Shown in pieces: positions 32,576-41,531 of a DNA stretch of 64,000 bases. The notes below the pieces were generated by a model. It ran no database searches. It was not told the origin of the DNA and saw only the letters and a program-made list of their open reading frames with translations. Within the stretch, counting starts at the first letter, position 1; the number at the start of each line of letters is the position of its first letter. The position numbers were made by a program, and so were the translations under genes. This DNA is from Rhipicephalus microplus (Eukaryota; Arthropoda; Arachnida; Ixodida; Ixodidae): the NCBI RefSeq assembly GCF_043290135.1, contig NC_134705.1, positions 61,655,771 through 61,719,770 on the forward strand, read 5' to 3'.

Positions 32576-35500
32576 CACACCACAATTTTTCAAGATCTGG
32601 CAATGGAACTGTAATTCATTCAACAAAAAGAAAGCTAACCTAACGCAATTAGTACGATCATGTAAAGAAAAACCACATGTCATCATTTTACAGGAGTGCG
32701 GGGCGGAAAAGTACATTCAAAACATGTCCTTTTCGGGGTACAGGGTTTCCAGGCCAACCCTGGACCCCGACTTCAAACAAGCCAGGGGCATTGCCACCCT
32801 CATCCGTAAGGACATCAGCTTTATGGAAAGGGACACCCCGACATACAAGAAAGGCCTGGAATCCATGATAACAGAAATCATTCCGAGTCGAACTCTTAAA
32901 GCTCACCTTTACATACTGAACGTATACAGTTCTCCGACCGACCGACTCAGGAACTTTACCAAACTCCTGTCATCGGCGGTGTCGCAAGCCAAGGACCGGC
33001 CGTTGATCGTTGCCGGCGACTTCAATGCGCACAACAACGTTTGGGGCTACAGTACCAATGACAGGAAAGGTCTTAACCTTGCGGAGTGTGCAAACAACCT
33101 CAACTTGAAGTTAATCACGGACTCAAGGTTTCCGACACGCAGAGGCAATTCTGTTCAGCGAGACACCACCCCCGACCTGACGTTCCTCGGAAACGCGGAA
33201 GGGTCATGGGACAATCTGCAAGAGGACCTTGGCAGCGACCATTTCATCTTAGAAATCAACGTCCGTATCACACCCGCTCCACCTAAGACGTACAGATACG
33301 TCGACTGGGACCTTTTCCGAAGAATAAGGGGTAGCGAGGACAGCCAAGGGGAAACCTTTGAAGAGCTTCTGGAAAATCTGAAAAGTACGGTGGCAAAAGC
33401 CACTAAAGAAATAACCTTGGACCTGGAGGTTCCAGTCATGGACTCCAGACTCGCACACCTCCTGGAGGCGAAGAATGCGCTAAGACGACGATGGGAAAAG
33501 CAGAAGCTAAACAGGAGGCTGCGATCTAAACTAAGGGAAATAAACAAAAAAATCGAAGAACATTCCAGAGAGCTGAGTGCGCAACAATGGGATGAGGTTT
33601 GTAATGAGGCGGATGGTAAAATGAGACGGGGAAGCAAGTGGAGCCTCCTCAAAAACCTATTCGCCGACAGCAACAAACCGACCAAGAGCAATGCTCGAAT
33701 AATGCTCGACAGACTCGTCCACCTGCACACGATTGAAGGCACTAGTCCTCAGGACTTTGCTAACACCCTGGCAGACATATACCTGCCGACAGAAAGCAAA
33801 TCAGTCCCCTGGGACGACCCGGCATGCGAGTACAAGGGGACACCTCAACGCTCACTGGATCGTCCATTCGAGGTCTCAGAGATTGTGCACGCCCTTCATG
33901 GCCTTAACGGCCGCTCGGCCCCTGGTCCAGACGGATTAACTAACAAACTTCTCAGAAACTTAGATAACCAAGCCATACAAATCATTACAAAGAAAATAAA
34001 CGAGGTATGGACGGCGGGCCGCGTACCGGATGAATGGCGAACTGCCAATATAATTCTCATCCCCAAACCCGGAAAACCGCTCCATGCCGAGAACTTGAGA
34101 CCAATATCCCTTACTTCGTGCCTCGGAAAGGTCGCCGAACATGTCATTCACAATAGAATTGCAGAGCACATCGAAGCAAACAGCCTTTTTCGCCACAATC
34201 TCATAGGATTCCGAAAATCACTATCAACACAAGATGCCATGCTCCTTATCAGGAGTGCTGTGATAGACAATAAATCACGGGACGTAAAGGGCATCCTGGC
34301 GCTCGACATAACGAAGGCCTTCGATACGGTCAGGCACGAACATATCCTCAACGAAATCTCCAGTTTACATCTCGGAGAAAAATTTCACAACTATGTCAGA
34401 TCGTTTTTGGCGGACCGTACGGCTACCATAAACATCGGACAAATCAGAAGCCGTAAGCACAAGCTGGGAAACGTCGGCACCCCCCAAGGGTCAGTGCTTT
34501 CGCCACTTCTTTTCAACATCGCAATGCACGATCTGGCGAACCGACTCTCGAAAGTTCATGGGGTAGGACACGTGATTTACGCAGATGACATTACCATCTG
34601 GTCCACAAGTGGCCCACTAGGCTCCCTGGAGCAGAACCTACAACATGCCCTAGACACCACACAAGCTTTCCTACAAAATACGGGGCTGAAGCTATCTACG
34701 AGCAAATCAGAGCTCCTTCTGTGTAAACACGGCCCCAGAAAGGGACAGCTCCTTAGCTCCCTCCCCGTTCACCTACACACCAAGGACGGAGGTAGTATCC
34801 CAATATGTAACACAATCAAGGTCCTGGGCATGGTAGTTGGTGCTTACAGCGGTGACAACGCGGAGGCCCTCAAACGTATAGAGAAAAGTGTCTTCAACTT
34901 CACCAGGGTATTATCAAGGGTCAACAGTAGAAGGGCTGGTCTGAAAGAGGACAACCTCATGAAAGCATTTCACGCCTTTCTCATCAGCCACGTGACTTAC
35001 GCCGCCCCCTTCCTCAACTGGAAGAAGACAGAGCTCAACAAAATTGATACATTAATTCGAACAGGATTGAAAAGGGTCCTGAGCCTCCCTCGCAATACTA
35101 GTACGGAACGACTCTTACAATTGGGCCTGCATAATACAGCTACCGAACTCTTTGAGGCACAGCGGCATGCACAGATTAGTCGGCTCTCACTCTCAAAGGC
35201 GGGCAACGAGATATTGTTTGAAGCCGGTCTTCAGCCTTTCTTCATGCCGCCAGAAAAGTCCCAACTTTGCACACAAGCCATGAAAGCGATAACAGTTGAC
35301 CCGATTCCCAGAAACATACACCCAACCCACAATGAAGGACGAAGAAAAGCGAGAGCCAAGGCAATACTCGCCAAGATCATGTGCAACGATACGCAGGTCC
35401 TCTTCGTTGATGCCGCAAAATATTGGAATCGAGGTGCCTATGCAGTCTCTGTGGTGGACGCCCACGGCTCGCTCGTCAACGCAGCCACGGTAGTTACCAA

Positions 35501-36233
35501 CTTCACCCATGAAGCAGAGGAAATGGCCATTGCGCTAGCCCTTCGAAGCTGCACTGAAGCCTCTGTCATTTACTCGGACTCTAGAACAGCTATAAGAACT
35601 TTTTCGGCGGCCCTAGTCTCTTCGAAGGCAGCTGCGGTCGTTAACAGGCTTTTCAACCACGAGACGAAGGAGGAAAACTTTCGGTCTACACACATCGCAT
35701 GGTTCCCAGCCCACATGGGAAACATTTCCGGCTTTGCTGGCAACCCAAACGAGCGGGCACACACACTGGCGCGAGAGCTCACTTTCCGCGTCAGTGGTTC
35801 GCCCCCTCGCTTAAATGCAGCCTGCAGGAACCTCGATTACAAAGACCCACTTGTATCATATCACGAACTCACCTCACATCATAGATTAGAACGTCGAACT
35901 TTTCCTCCTCCTCACAGAGATCTGAACAGAGCACAAGCAATCACTTACAGACAATTGCAGACACGTACGTACATCACACCAACGACACTAAGCAGGATTA
36001 ATCCGGACTTTTCCACTGCATGTCCACACTGTGGAAACGAGTATAACAATTTCGACCACATGCTCTGGTTGTGCCCTGCCAACGTGGGTACAGAATTTTC
36101 TGACCAGTCCTCCTGGGACTCCGCCCTTCGAAGCACAGAGCTCATCGCCCAGCTCAAGGCTGTCCAGAGGGCCCGGGCCGTCGCCGAGAGACTCTGTCTA
36201 CCGGTCCCGACCTGGGTGGAGCCGCCGGATTGA
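32568..36233 (+). CDS. LINE ORF2: endonuclease, RT, RNase H (intact)
   Basis: 1221 residues from ATG 32568, which overlaps the ORF1 stop by 8 nt; the frame is open further up to 32529 but without an ATG. Endonuclease: WQWNCNSFN, ILQECG, VAGDFNAHNNVWG, GSDHF. RT: NIILIPKPGKP, LRPISLTSC, LIGFRKSLSTQDA, LALDITKAFDTV, GTPQGSVLSPLLF and YADD at residues 671-674. RNase H: LFVDAAKY (Asp 948), HEAEEMAIAL, IYSDSRTAIR; the usual late Asp after NER appears as His (NERAHTLARE). A CPHCG...HMLWLC zinc box is near the end. It nicks target DNA and copies the RNA. No stop or frameshift is seen. Confidence 0.9.
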   Translation: MDSTPQFFKIWQWNCNSFNKKKANLTQLVRSCKEKPHVIILQECGAEKYIQNMSFSGYRVSRPTLDPDFKQARGIATLIRKDISFMERDTPTYKKGLESMITEIIPSRTLKAHLYILNVYSSPTDRLRNFTKLLSSAVSQAKDRPLIVAGDFNAHNNVWGYSTNDRKGLNLAECANNLNLKLITDSRFPTRRGNSVQRDTTPDLTFLGNAEGSWDNLQEDLGSDHFILEINVRITPAPPKTYRYVDWDLFRRIRGSEDSQGETFEELLENLKSTVAKATKEITLDLEVPVMDSRLAHLLEAKNALRRRWEKQKLNRRLRSKLREINKKIEEHSRELSAQQWDEVCNEADGKMRRGSKWSLLKNLFADSNKPTKSNARIMLDRLVHLHTIEGTSPQDFANTLADIYLPTESKSVPWDDPACEYKGTPQRSLDRPFEVSEIVHALHGLNGRSAPGPDGLTNKLLRNLDNQAIQIITKKINEVWTAGRVPDEWRTANIILIPKPGKPLHAENLRPISLTSCLGKVAEHVIHNRIAEHIEANSLFRHNLIGFRKSLSTQDAMLLIRSAVIDNKSRDVKGILALDITKAFDTVRHEHILNEISSLHLGEKFHNYVRSFLADRTATINIGQIRSRKHKLGNVGTPQGSVLSPLLFNIAMHDLANRLSKVHGVGHVIYADDITIWSTSGPLGSLEQNLQHALDTTQAFLQNTGLKLSTSKSELLLCKHGPRKGQLLSSLPVHLHTKDGGSIPICNTIKVLGMVVGAYSGDNAEALKRIEKSVFNFTRVLSRVNSRRAGLKEDNLMKAFHAFLISHVTYAAPFLNWKKTELNKIDTLIRTGLKRVLSLPRNTSTERLLQLGLHNTATELFEAQRHAQISRLSLSKAGNEILFEAGLQPFFMPPEKSQLCTQAMKAITVDPIPRNIHPTHNEGRRKARAKAILAKIMCNDTQVLFVDAAKYWNRGAYAVSVVDAHGSLVNAATVVTNFTHEAEEMAIALALRSCTEASVIYSDSRTAIRTFSAALVSSKAAAVVNRLFNHETKEENFRSTHIAWFPAHMGNISGFAGNPNERAHTLARELTFRVSGSPPRLNAACRNLDYKDPLVSYHELTSHHRLERRTFPPPHRDLNRAQAITYRQLQTRTYITPTTLSRINPDFSTACPHCGNEYNNFDHMLWLCPANVGTEFSDQSSWDSALRSTELIAQLKAVQRARAVAERLCLPVPTWVEPPD

Positions 36234-36583
36234 TGGCGGGGCTTTCGGCACCGCTTTCTTTCCTCTCAGGACCTTAATAAAGTTCATACTCACTCACTCA
36301 CTCACTTTTGTTTTGTTTTTTTTGCCACCCCGTGGGGGAGGTGCGCGTACATTGAACACGCACATTTTTGTAGTAGAGCTTAGACTTTCCTTTTTTTTTC
36401 TTCGAAGTGCAGGGCTCGAGTTTAGTAATTATTGAGTATAGGGACCATTGGTGTCAGAAAGGTATGGTTAAAAAAGACCGTAAAGTGTTCAGGATGTGGA
36501 GTGGGTTTGAAAGTGGACCCAAGCGTAGAAGCGGATGGAGAAGAGGCCGGCGCGAAGTGTAGGCAATGTGAGGCCGAGGAAAA

Positions 36584-37489
36584 ATGGAGAAAATGATGGT
36601 TGCCCAGAGTGAACTGCTGAGGAGAATCGCCGAGCTCGAGACTGCGGTGGCGACAGAGCAAGAAAAAACAAGGGCAATGGGAGAAAGACTGAAGTCCGCC
36701 GAGGAAGCGCTAGCGAAGCTGAACAAAGAAGCGACCTACCGAGAGAACAGTAAGGAACCGGCAGCGAGAACGGTGGAGATGGAAAAGCAAGCAAGCTTGG
36801 AAAAAACAGGTTTAGCCGGTTCAACTGTCGCAAGGCCCAGCTTCAGCGAGGTAGTGGTGGGGCAGGAAGGAAACAAAGCAGCCGGCGTCACAGGTGCAAG
36901 TAGCCCCCAGGTGCAGAACGCTCCAGCTGAAAAGTCACAGCATGTGATAATAGCCGGGGACTCGAATTTAAATCGATGCACAAAAGCCATCAAAGAGAGG
37001 GTAAGAGGTGACAAGAGGGTTGCGGTAGGGGCGTTCCCAGGACGCAAGCTGGAAGCAGTCATGAGGCAAGCGAGCGCAAAGCTCAAAACGACAGCTGATA
37101 GACGAAACCTCGTGATAATTTCAGGCGGTTTAAACGATGTCCTCAATGAAGATGCAGAAGGACTAGCAGCCACACTGGCGAAAGGCGTCGATGACATGCG
37201 CGCCACTTCTCCTAAGGTACAGGTAGTTATATGCACGATACCGGAGGTACCGGTGCGTGATAGCAACCTGCAAAGAGCGGGGGTCAACGCAAACCAAGAG
37301 ATATGGCGGATGAGTCGAGAGAAAGGCTTTGAGGTGGTGGAAATAAACAGAGAGGTGCATAGGTGGGGGGGTTTTCAACGAGACAGAATTCACTTCGATG
37401 GGCGGCTAGGTCATGAGGTGGGTTGGCGACTTGCAGGACGCGCAGTAGCTTTTTTGGGGGGCAAGCGAGCCCTTCGGGGTGCAGGATAG
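36584..37489 (+). CDS. LINE ORF1: coiled coil and SGNH hydrolase domain
   Basis: A 301-codon frame from ATG 36584. Residues 1-50 form a charged coiled coil (ELLRRIAELETAVATEQEK). Residues about 120-290 look like an SGNH/GDSL esterase: GDSN at 125-128 (Ser127 nucleophile), GGLND at 181-185 (block III Asn184) and DRIHF at 267-271 (Asp267/His270). An N-terminal zinc motif, CSGCGVGLK...CRQCEAEEKW, is coded just upstream (36486-36580) in another frame, so a one-base indel in the A-run at 36578-36584 probably separates it. SGNH domains in LINE ORF1 are known; their substrate is unclear, perhaps lipid or membrane. Confidence 0.8.
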   Translation: MEKMMVAQSELLRRIAELETAVATEQEKTRAMGERLKSAEEALAKLNKEATYRENSKEPAARTVEMEKQASLEKTGLAGSTVARPSFSEVVVGQEGNKAAGVTGASSPQVQNAPAEKSQHVIIAGDSNLNRCTKAIKERVRGDKRVAVGAFPGRKLEAVMRQASAKLKTTADRRNLVIISGGLNDVLNEDAEGLAATLAKGVDDMRATSPKVQVVICTIPEVPVRDSNLQRAGVNANQEIWRMSREKGFEVVEINREVHRWGGFQRDRIHFDGRLGHEVGWRLAGRAVAFLGGKRALRGAG

Positions 37490-37533
37490 CTAGTAACGAG
37501 GAAAACAACCAGGGAGACTCTTCGACAGCTGGT

Positions 37534-40500
37534 ATGGACAGATACGATTCCAAAGTGGCACCAATATCTAAGATAGGTAGAGTCCGGGGCATAAATAGAC
37601 GTAGCCACGAGCGCCGAGCCAATTCAGACATAGGGTATATTAACATGCAGGGTGGTAGGAACAGGCTGAAGTGGGAAGAGATAGAAGAACAGCTAAGGGA
37701 AGAGAGGCCGATGGTATACGGTTTTGTAGAAACACATCTCAGGGACATGGAACAACCTCCGAACAATCCGGACTACGCGTGGGAATATTGTAACAGAACA
37801 GAAGGCAGCAGAAAGGGGGGTGGTATTGGGGCATTCATTCATAAAAGTAAAGACTGGCAAAGGGTCAAGCAGGAGTGCAAGGAACATTTATGGCTAAAAG
37901 GAAAAGTGGCAGGTCAAATGACACTCCTTGGTTTCGTGTACTTGTGGACGGGAGCAAAGGCCAGAGAGGAAAACCAGGCAATGGTAGAGTGTATATCAAA
38001 GGACATTCAGGAGTTAGGAAGAGAGTGCGAGATAATTATACTAGGAGACATGAATGCGCACATAGAAGATATAGATGGGTATACCGACCCGACAGGCAAA
38101 ATGATCATGGATATGTGTGAAAGGCTTGATTTGATCATTTGCAACAGTACCGAGAAGTGTGAAGGGCAAATAACATGGGAGGTAGGAAGGCTGCAGTCGA
38201 CGATAGATTATGCACTGATGTCACATAGGATGTATGATAAGCTCTGGGGAATGCACATAGATGAAGGTGGCTCCAGAAGTCTGGGTAGCGATCACAAACG
38301 TATCAAGCTAAGTTTTGGAAGAGCAGTGAAAGTGGGAAGGAGACAAGATGAGCAACTACAGAAAAAGTTTTATCCAGAAAGGCAAATTGAAATAGCCACT
38401 AAACAAATTGAGAAAGTAATCACGGAGGATAACAAGACAGTGTGGACATACACGAATCTAATTAGACTCTTTGAGCTAGAGCTTGTTAAGACGCGTGACA
38501 AATCACCCCGGAAAAGAAGACACAAATCCAAAAGTTGGTGGGATGAGGAAGTTAAGAGAGCCATAGCAAAACGTCAGGAAGCCTTTAGGGAACACAGACA
38601 TGCTAAGCAGCGGGGTGAACCGACAGATGATGTTGAAAGAAAACGGGCAACCTTTCTAAGCTGTAGAAGGGATGCATCCCTTCTGATCAATGAAAAGATT
38701 AGAAGGAGGGGAGCTCAGTGGCTGGCAGAAGTACATAAAAAAGATAGAAAGGCAGCTGCGAAATTTTGGAACCATCTAAACTCCCTAAGAAATGAGACGA
38801 GCCTAGAGCAGAGTTTTATAACTACAGCCCAAGGTGCTAGGCTAGAAGGGGACGAAGCTATTGAATATATAAGAACAAGGGTGACAGAAAAATTTCAACA
38901 AAGAAGTACTTTATGCACCACAATAGAGAAGGACGAATCAAGGGGTGCAATGGCTCCATTTTCACAACAAGAGTGGGAAAGGGCTGAGAAAAGGGTTGCT
39001 GGTAGTACATCAACAGGCCCAGATGGCATTTCAATTAGGCTGATAAAGACATTAGGTCCGAAGTCTAAGCAGGCTTTGAGAGAGGCAGTGAGCAAAATAA
39101 TAATCGATGGTGAAGTTCCCAATGGATGGAAACTTAGCAGGATGAGCATGATCTATAAAGGAAAGGGGGAAAAAGCTGACATAAACAACTACCGTCCTAT
39201 AACAGTGACATCAGTGGTCTACAGGCTGGCGATGCAAATTATAAAGGAAAGACTGCAGGCGTGGATAGAGGATGAGGGGGTGCTGGGGGAATTGCAGAAT
39301 GGGTTTCGGAAACACAGGAGGTTGGAAGACAATCTGTTCTCACTGACGCAGTGCATCGAAATAGCAGAAAAGGAACACAGGCCCCTGTGGCTAGCATTTT
39401 TGGATATCAAGGGAGCGTACGATAGCGTGGTTCAAGAGGAATTGTGGGGAATACTGGACACACTAGGCGAGGAACATGTAGTCACTAATCTTTTGAAGGG
39501 TATCTATAAAGGTAACGAGGTAGTTATAAAGTGGGAAAAACAGGTATCCAAGCCTGCAGAGGTAAAACGGGGGCTTAGGCAAGGGTGCCCCCTGTCACCC
39601 TTATTATTCATGATGTACCTACAAGGATTAGAGGCAAAATTAGAGGGAAGTGGACTGGGCTTCAACCTCTCTTTAGTCAAACAAGGAAAACTTATTGATC
39701 AGGCACTACCAGCATTAATGTACGCAGATGATATAGTGCTAATGGCCAACAACAAGGAAGATTTGCAGAGATTGATGGACATCTGCGGTAATGAGGGAGA
39801 TAGGTTAGATTTTAGATTCAGTAAGGAAAAATCAGCAGTCATGATTTTCAATGACAACGAAGGTAGTGAGCTTAGAATACAGGAGGTCACGCTAGAGATA
39901 ACAGATAAATACAAATATCTGGGCGTATGGATAATCAATGGGACCGAGTATCTGAGGGAACACGAAATATACGTGACGACTAAAGGTAACAGGAATGCAG
40001 CAGTCATGAAAAATAGGGCACTGTGGAATTACAATAGGTATGATGTTGTGAGAGGAATATGGAAAGGGGTCATGGTTCCTGGGCTGACGTTCGGCAATGC
40101 GGTCTTGTGCATGAGATCAGAAGTTCAAGCAAGATTAGAAATTAAGCAACGTGGAATAGGTAGGCTTGCTTTAGGAGCTCACGGGAATACACCAAATCAG
40201 GGAGTACAAGGTGATATGGGATGGACATCATTTGAGGGCAGGGAAGCTAGCAGCAAGATAAAATTTGAGAAACGATTGAGAGAAATGGGGGAAGAGCGTT
40301 GGGCTAGGAAGGTTTTCGGCTACTTGTACATGAAGAATGTCGATACAAAATGGAGAAAGCGAACCAGGAAGTTGACTGGTAAATACTTAGAAAACAGCAG
40401 GTGGCCAAACCAAAAAGAACTATCGGTTAAGAAGAAAGTGAAGGAAACGGAGACTGACATGTGGAGAATTGGCATGATTAAGAAGTCCGCACTAGAGATC

Positions 40501-40842
40501 TATCGAACTTTTAAGCAGAAAATTGCCAAGGAAAGGATCTATGATAATACACGGGGTAGTTCTCTACTGTTTGAGGCCAGGACGGGAGTACTGCGAACCA
40601 AGACATATCGGGCCAAATACGAAGGGGTGGACACAGTATGCAGTGCGTGTGGAGAGGAAGAAGAAACTGCCGAACACTTGATAATGTTCTGTAAAGGGCT
40701 TCACCCTATAGTTCAAGATGATGGCGCAGAGTTTTTCAAAGCACTGGGGTTTAGGGACCGGGAGGGCAAAATAAACTTTAAGCAGGTAGACTTAACCAGA
40801 AGGAGGTTATCTGATTGGTGGCTAAAGTCAAGACACGAGTGA
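37534..40842 (+). CDS. LINE ORF2: endonuclease and RT (intact)
   Basis: About 1102 residues from ATG 37534; the frame is open from 37423 and so overlaps the ORF1 end in another frame, and the true start may be earlier or by reinitiation. Endonuclease: IGYINMQGG, FVETHLRD, GGGIGAFIHKS, ILGDMNAHIED, GSDHKRI. RT: MIYKGKGEKADINNYRPITVTS, LQNGFRKHRRLEDN, FLDIKGAYDSV, RGLRQGCPLSPLLF and YADD at residues 730-733. Late region: YKYLGVWI, then a zinc box CSACGEEEETAEHLIMFC (about 40640-40692). No RNase H and no stop. It probably copied itself recently. Confidence 0.87.
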   Translation: MDRYDSKVAPISKIGRVRGINRRSHERRANSDIGYINMQGGRNRLKWEEIEEQLREERPMVYGFVETHLRDMEQPPNNPDYAWEYCNRTEGSRKGGGIGAFIHKSKDWQRVKQECKEHLWLKGKVAGQMTLLGFVYLWTGAKAREENQAMVECISKDIQELGRECEIIILGDMNAHIEDIDGYTDPTGKMIMDMCERLDLIICNSTEKCEGQITWEVGRLQSTIDYALMSHRMYDKLWGMHIDEGGSRSLGSDHKRIKLSFGRAVKVGRRQDEQLQKKFYPERQIEIATKQIEKVITEDNKTVWTYTNLIRLFELELVKTRDKSPRKRRHKSKSWWDEEVKRAIAKRQEAFREHRHAKQRGEPTDDVERKRATFLSCRRDASLLINEKIRRRGAQWLAEVHKKDRKAAAKFWNHLNSLRNETSLEQSFITTAQGARLEGDEAIEYIRTRVTEKFQQRSTLCTTIEKDESRGAMAPFSQQEWERAEKRVAGSTSTGPDGISIRLIKTLGPKSKQALREAVSKIIIDGEVPNGWKLSRMSMIYKGKGEKADINNYRPITVTSVVYRLAMQIIKERLQAWIEDEGVLGELQNGFRKHRRLEDNLFSLTQCIEIAEKEHRPLWLAFLDIKGAYDSVVQEELWGILDTLGEEHVVTNLLKGIYKGNEVVIKWEKQVSKPAEVKRGLRQGCPLSPLLFMMYLQGLEAKLEGSGLGFNLSLVKQGKLIDQALPALMYADDIVLMANNKEDLQRLMDICGNEGDRLDFRFSKEKSAVMIFNDNEGSELRIQEVTLEITDKYKYLGVWIINGTEYLREHEIYVTTKGNRNAAVMKNRALWNYNRYDVVRGIWKGVMVPGLTFGNAVLCMRSEVQARLEIKQRGIGRLALGAHGNTPNQGVQGDMGWTSFEGREASSKIKFEKRLREMGEERWARKVFGYLYMKNVDTKWRKRTRKLTGKYLENSRWPNQKELSVKKKVKETETDMWRIGMIKKSALEIYRTFKQKIAKERIYDNTRGSSLLFEARTGVLRTKTYRAKYEGVDTVCSACGEEEETAEHLIMFCKGLHPIVQDDGAEFFKALGFRDREGKINFKQVDLTRRRLSDWWLKSRHE

Positions 40843-40990
40843 AAATTAAACTCTTCACTGCAAAGTACGAATCCTCAAACTCACTTTTTAAGGAAAAAAA
40901 ATAACTATAGTTTTTGGTTCATTAGGTGTTACGGCTTGGTGACGCTAGCCACCGCCCGATCTAAAGGGTACAGCCATATCCATCCATCCA

Positions 40991-41531
40991 TGTAGCCACC
41001 TCTCGTTTAGTTCTTGTAGTGTTTACTAGATGGTGGTACTTGTAGCTGATGATTAAAAGATGCAAGATGTTATAAACTAGAAAGCGGTACTTGTAGTTGA
41101 TGAAAGACGCGAGATCTTATAAAATAGGAATGATGTCACATATGGCGCGTGTCATTGGTTGAAGGCAATCGTTCGATTTAGTGCGGCGACGTACGTTAGG
41201 GGGAGCGTTGTAATAAAATCCGTTCGCTGTTGGCGCGCGCTCGGAGTCGCCGGATGGATAAGGCTGCACAGCGGAGAGAGCGCAAGGCGGCAGCAGCGCG
41301 CGCTCGCAGACAGAATCCCGATGTGCGAGCGCGCGAGGCAAGGGACATCGCAAGCCATCCATCGTCTAAGAACAAATAAAAGTTGATTTGTGTATATACA
41401 CACACAGCGTTTCTCACGTCTTTACATGATGATCGACTGGGCGAATTATACGGAAGATTCACAGTTTACCGATGAATCCCTCCGGAGCTTCGCCCATTCA
41501 TCATCATTCACCCCGTGAATATGCCGTAATT
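40991..41531 (+). mobile_element. Unclassified repeat, right part (family X)
   Basis: Begins at the end of the LINE with TGTAGCCACCTCTCG (related to the 60-bp unit at 30061) and ends GGAGCTTCGCCC, a CATCATCATT stretch and the small hairpin ATTCACCCCGTGAAT, then LINE coding sequence resumes. These two end motifs recur at 21905-21950. The part contains one short basic open frame. Confidence 0.5.
41254..41379 (+). CDS. Small basic ORF with STPR-like repeat
   Basis: A 41-residue frame, MDKAAQRRERK then RARRQNPDVRAREARDIA. The Arg/Ala/Glu pattern with NPDVR-type turns resembles units of STPR-type 23-residue repeats found in some arthropod DNA-binding proteins and near Helitron-like ORFs. With only about one and a half units it may be a remnant or chance. 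No neighbouring exon is evident. Confidence 0.25.
   Translation: MDKAAQRRERKAAAARARRQNPDVRAREARDIASHPSSKNK

Larger units (their letters stand above)
30431..36305 (+). mobile_element. LINE with two intact ORFs (I-superfamily type)
   Basis: Contains a 5' UTR, ORF1 (30725-32575), ORF2 (32568-36233), a polyadenylation-like AATAAA at 36276 and an ACTC tandem tail to 36305. TTTTGTTTTG at 30421-30430 and 36306-36315 may be the target-site duplication, but it is low-complexity, so the 5' edge is uncertain. Both frames are open throughout, so this copy could be competent or very young. Confidence 0.8.
36316..40990 (+). mobile_element. LINE with SGNH-esterase ORF1
   Basis: Follows the previous LINE in the same orientation. 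It has a 5' leader (about 36316-36465), an ORF1 with coiled coil and SGNH domain, a complete ORF2 without RNase H, a 3' UTR with GCTAGCCACCGCCCGAT, and a CCATCCATCCAT tail at about 40976-40990. An ORF1 esterase is known for CR1-group LINEs. The RT style (RGLRQGCPLSPLLF, YADDIVLM) also recalls RTE-like elements, so the clade is left open. The 5' edge is approximate. Confidence 0.75.
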
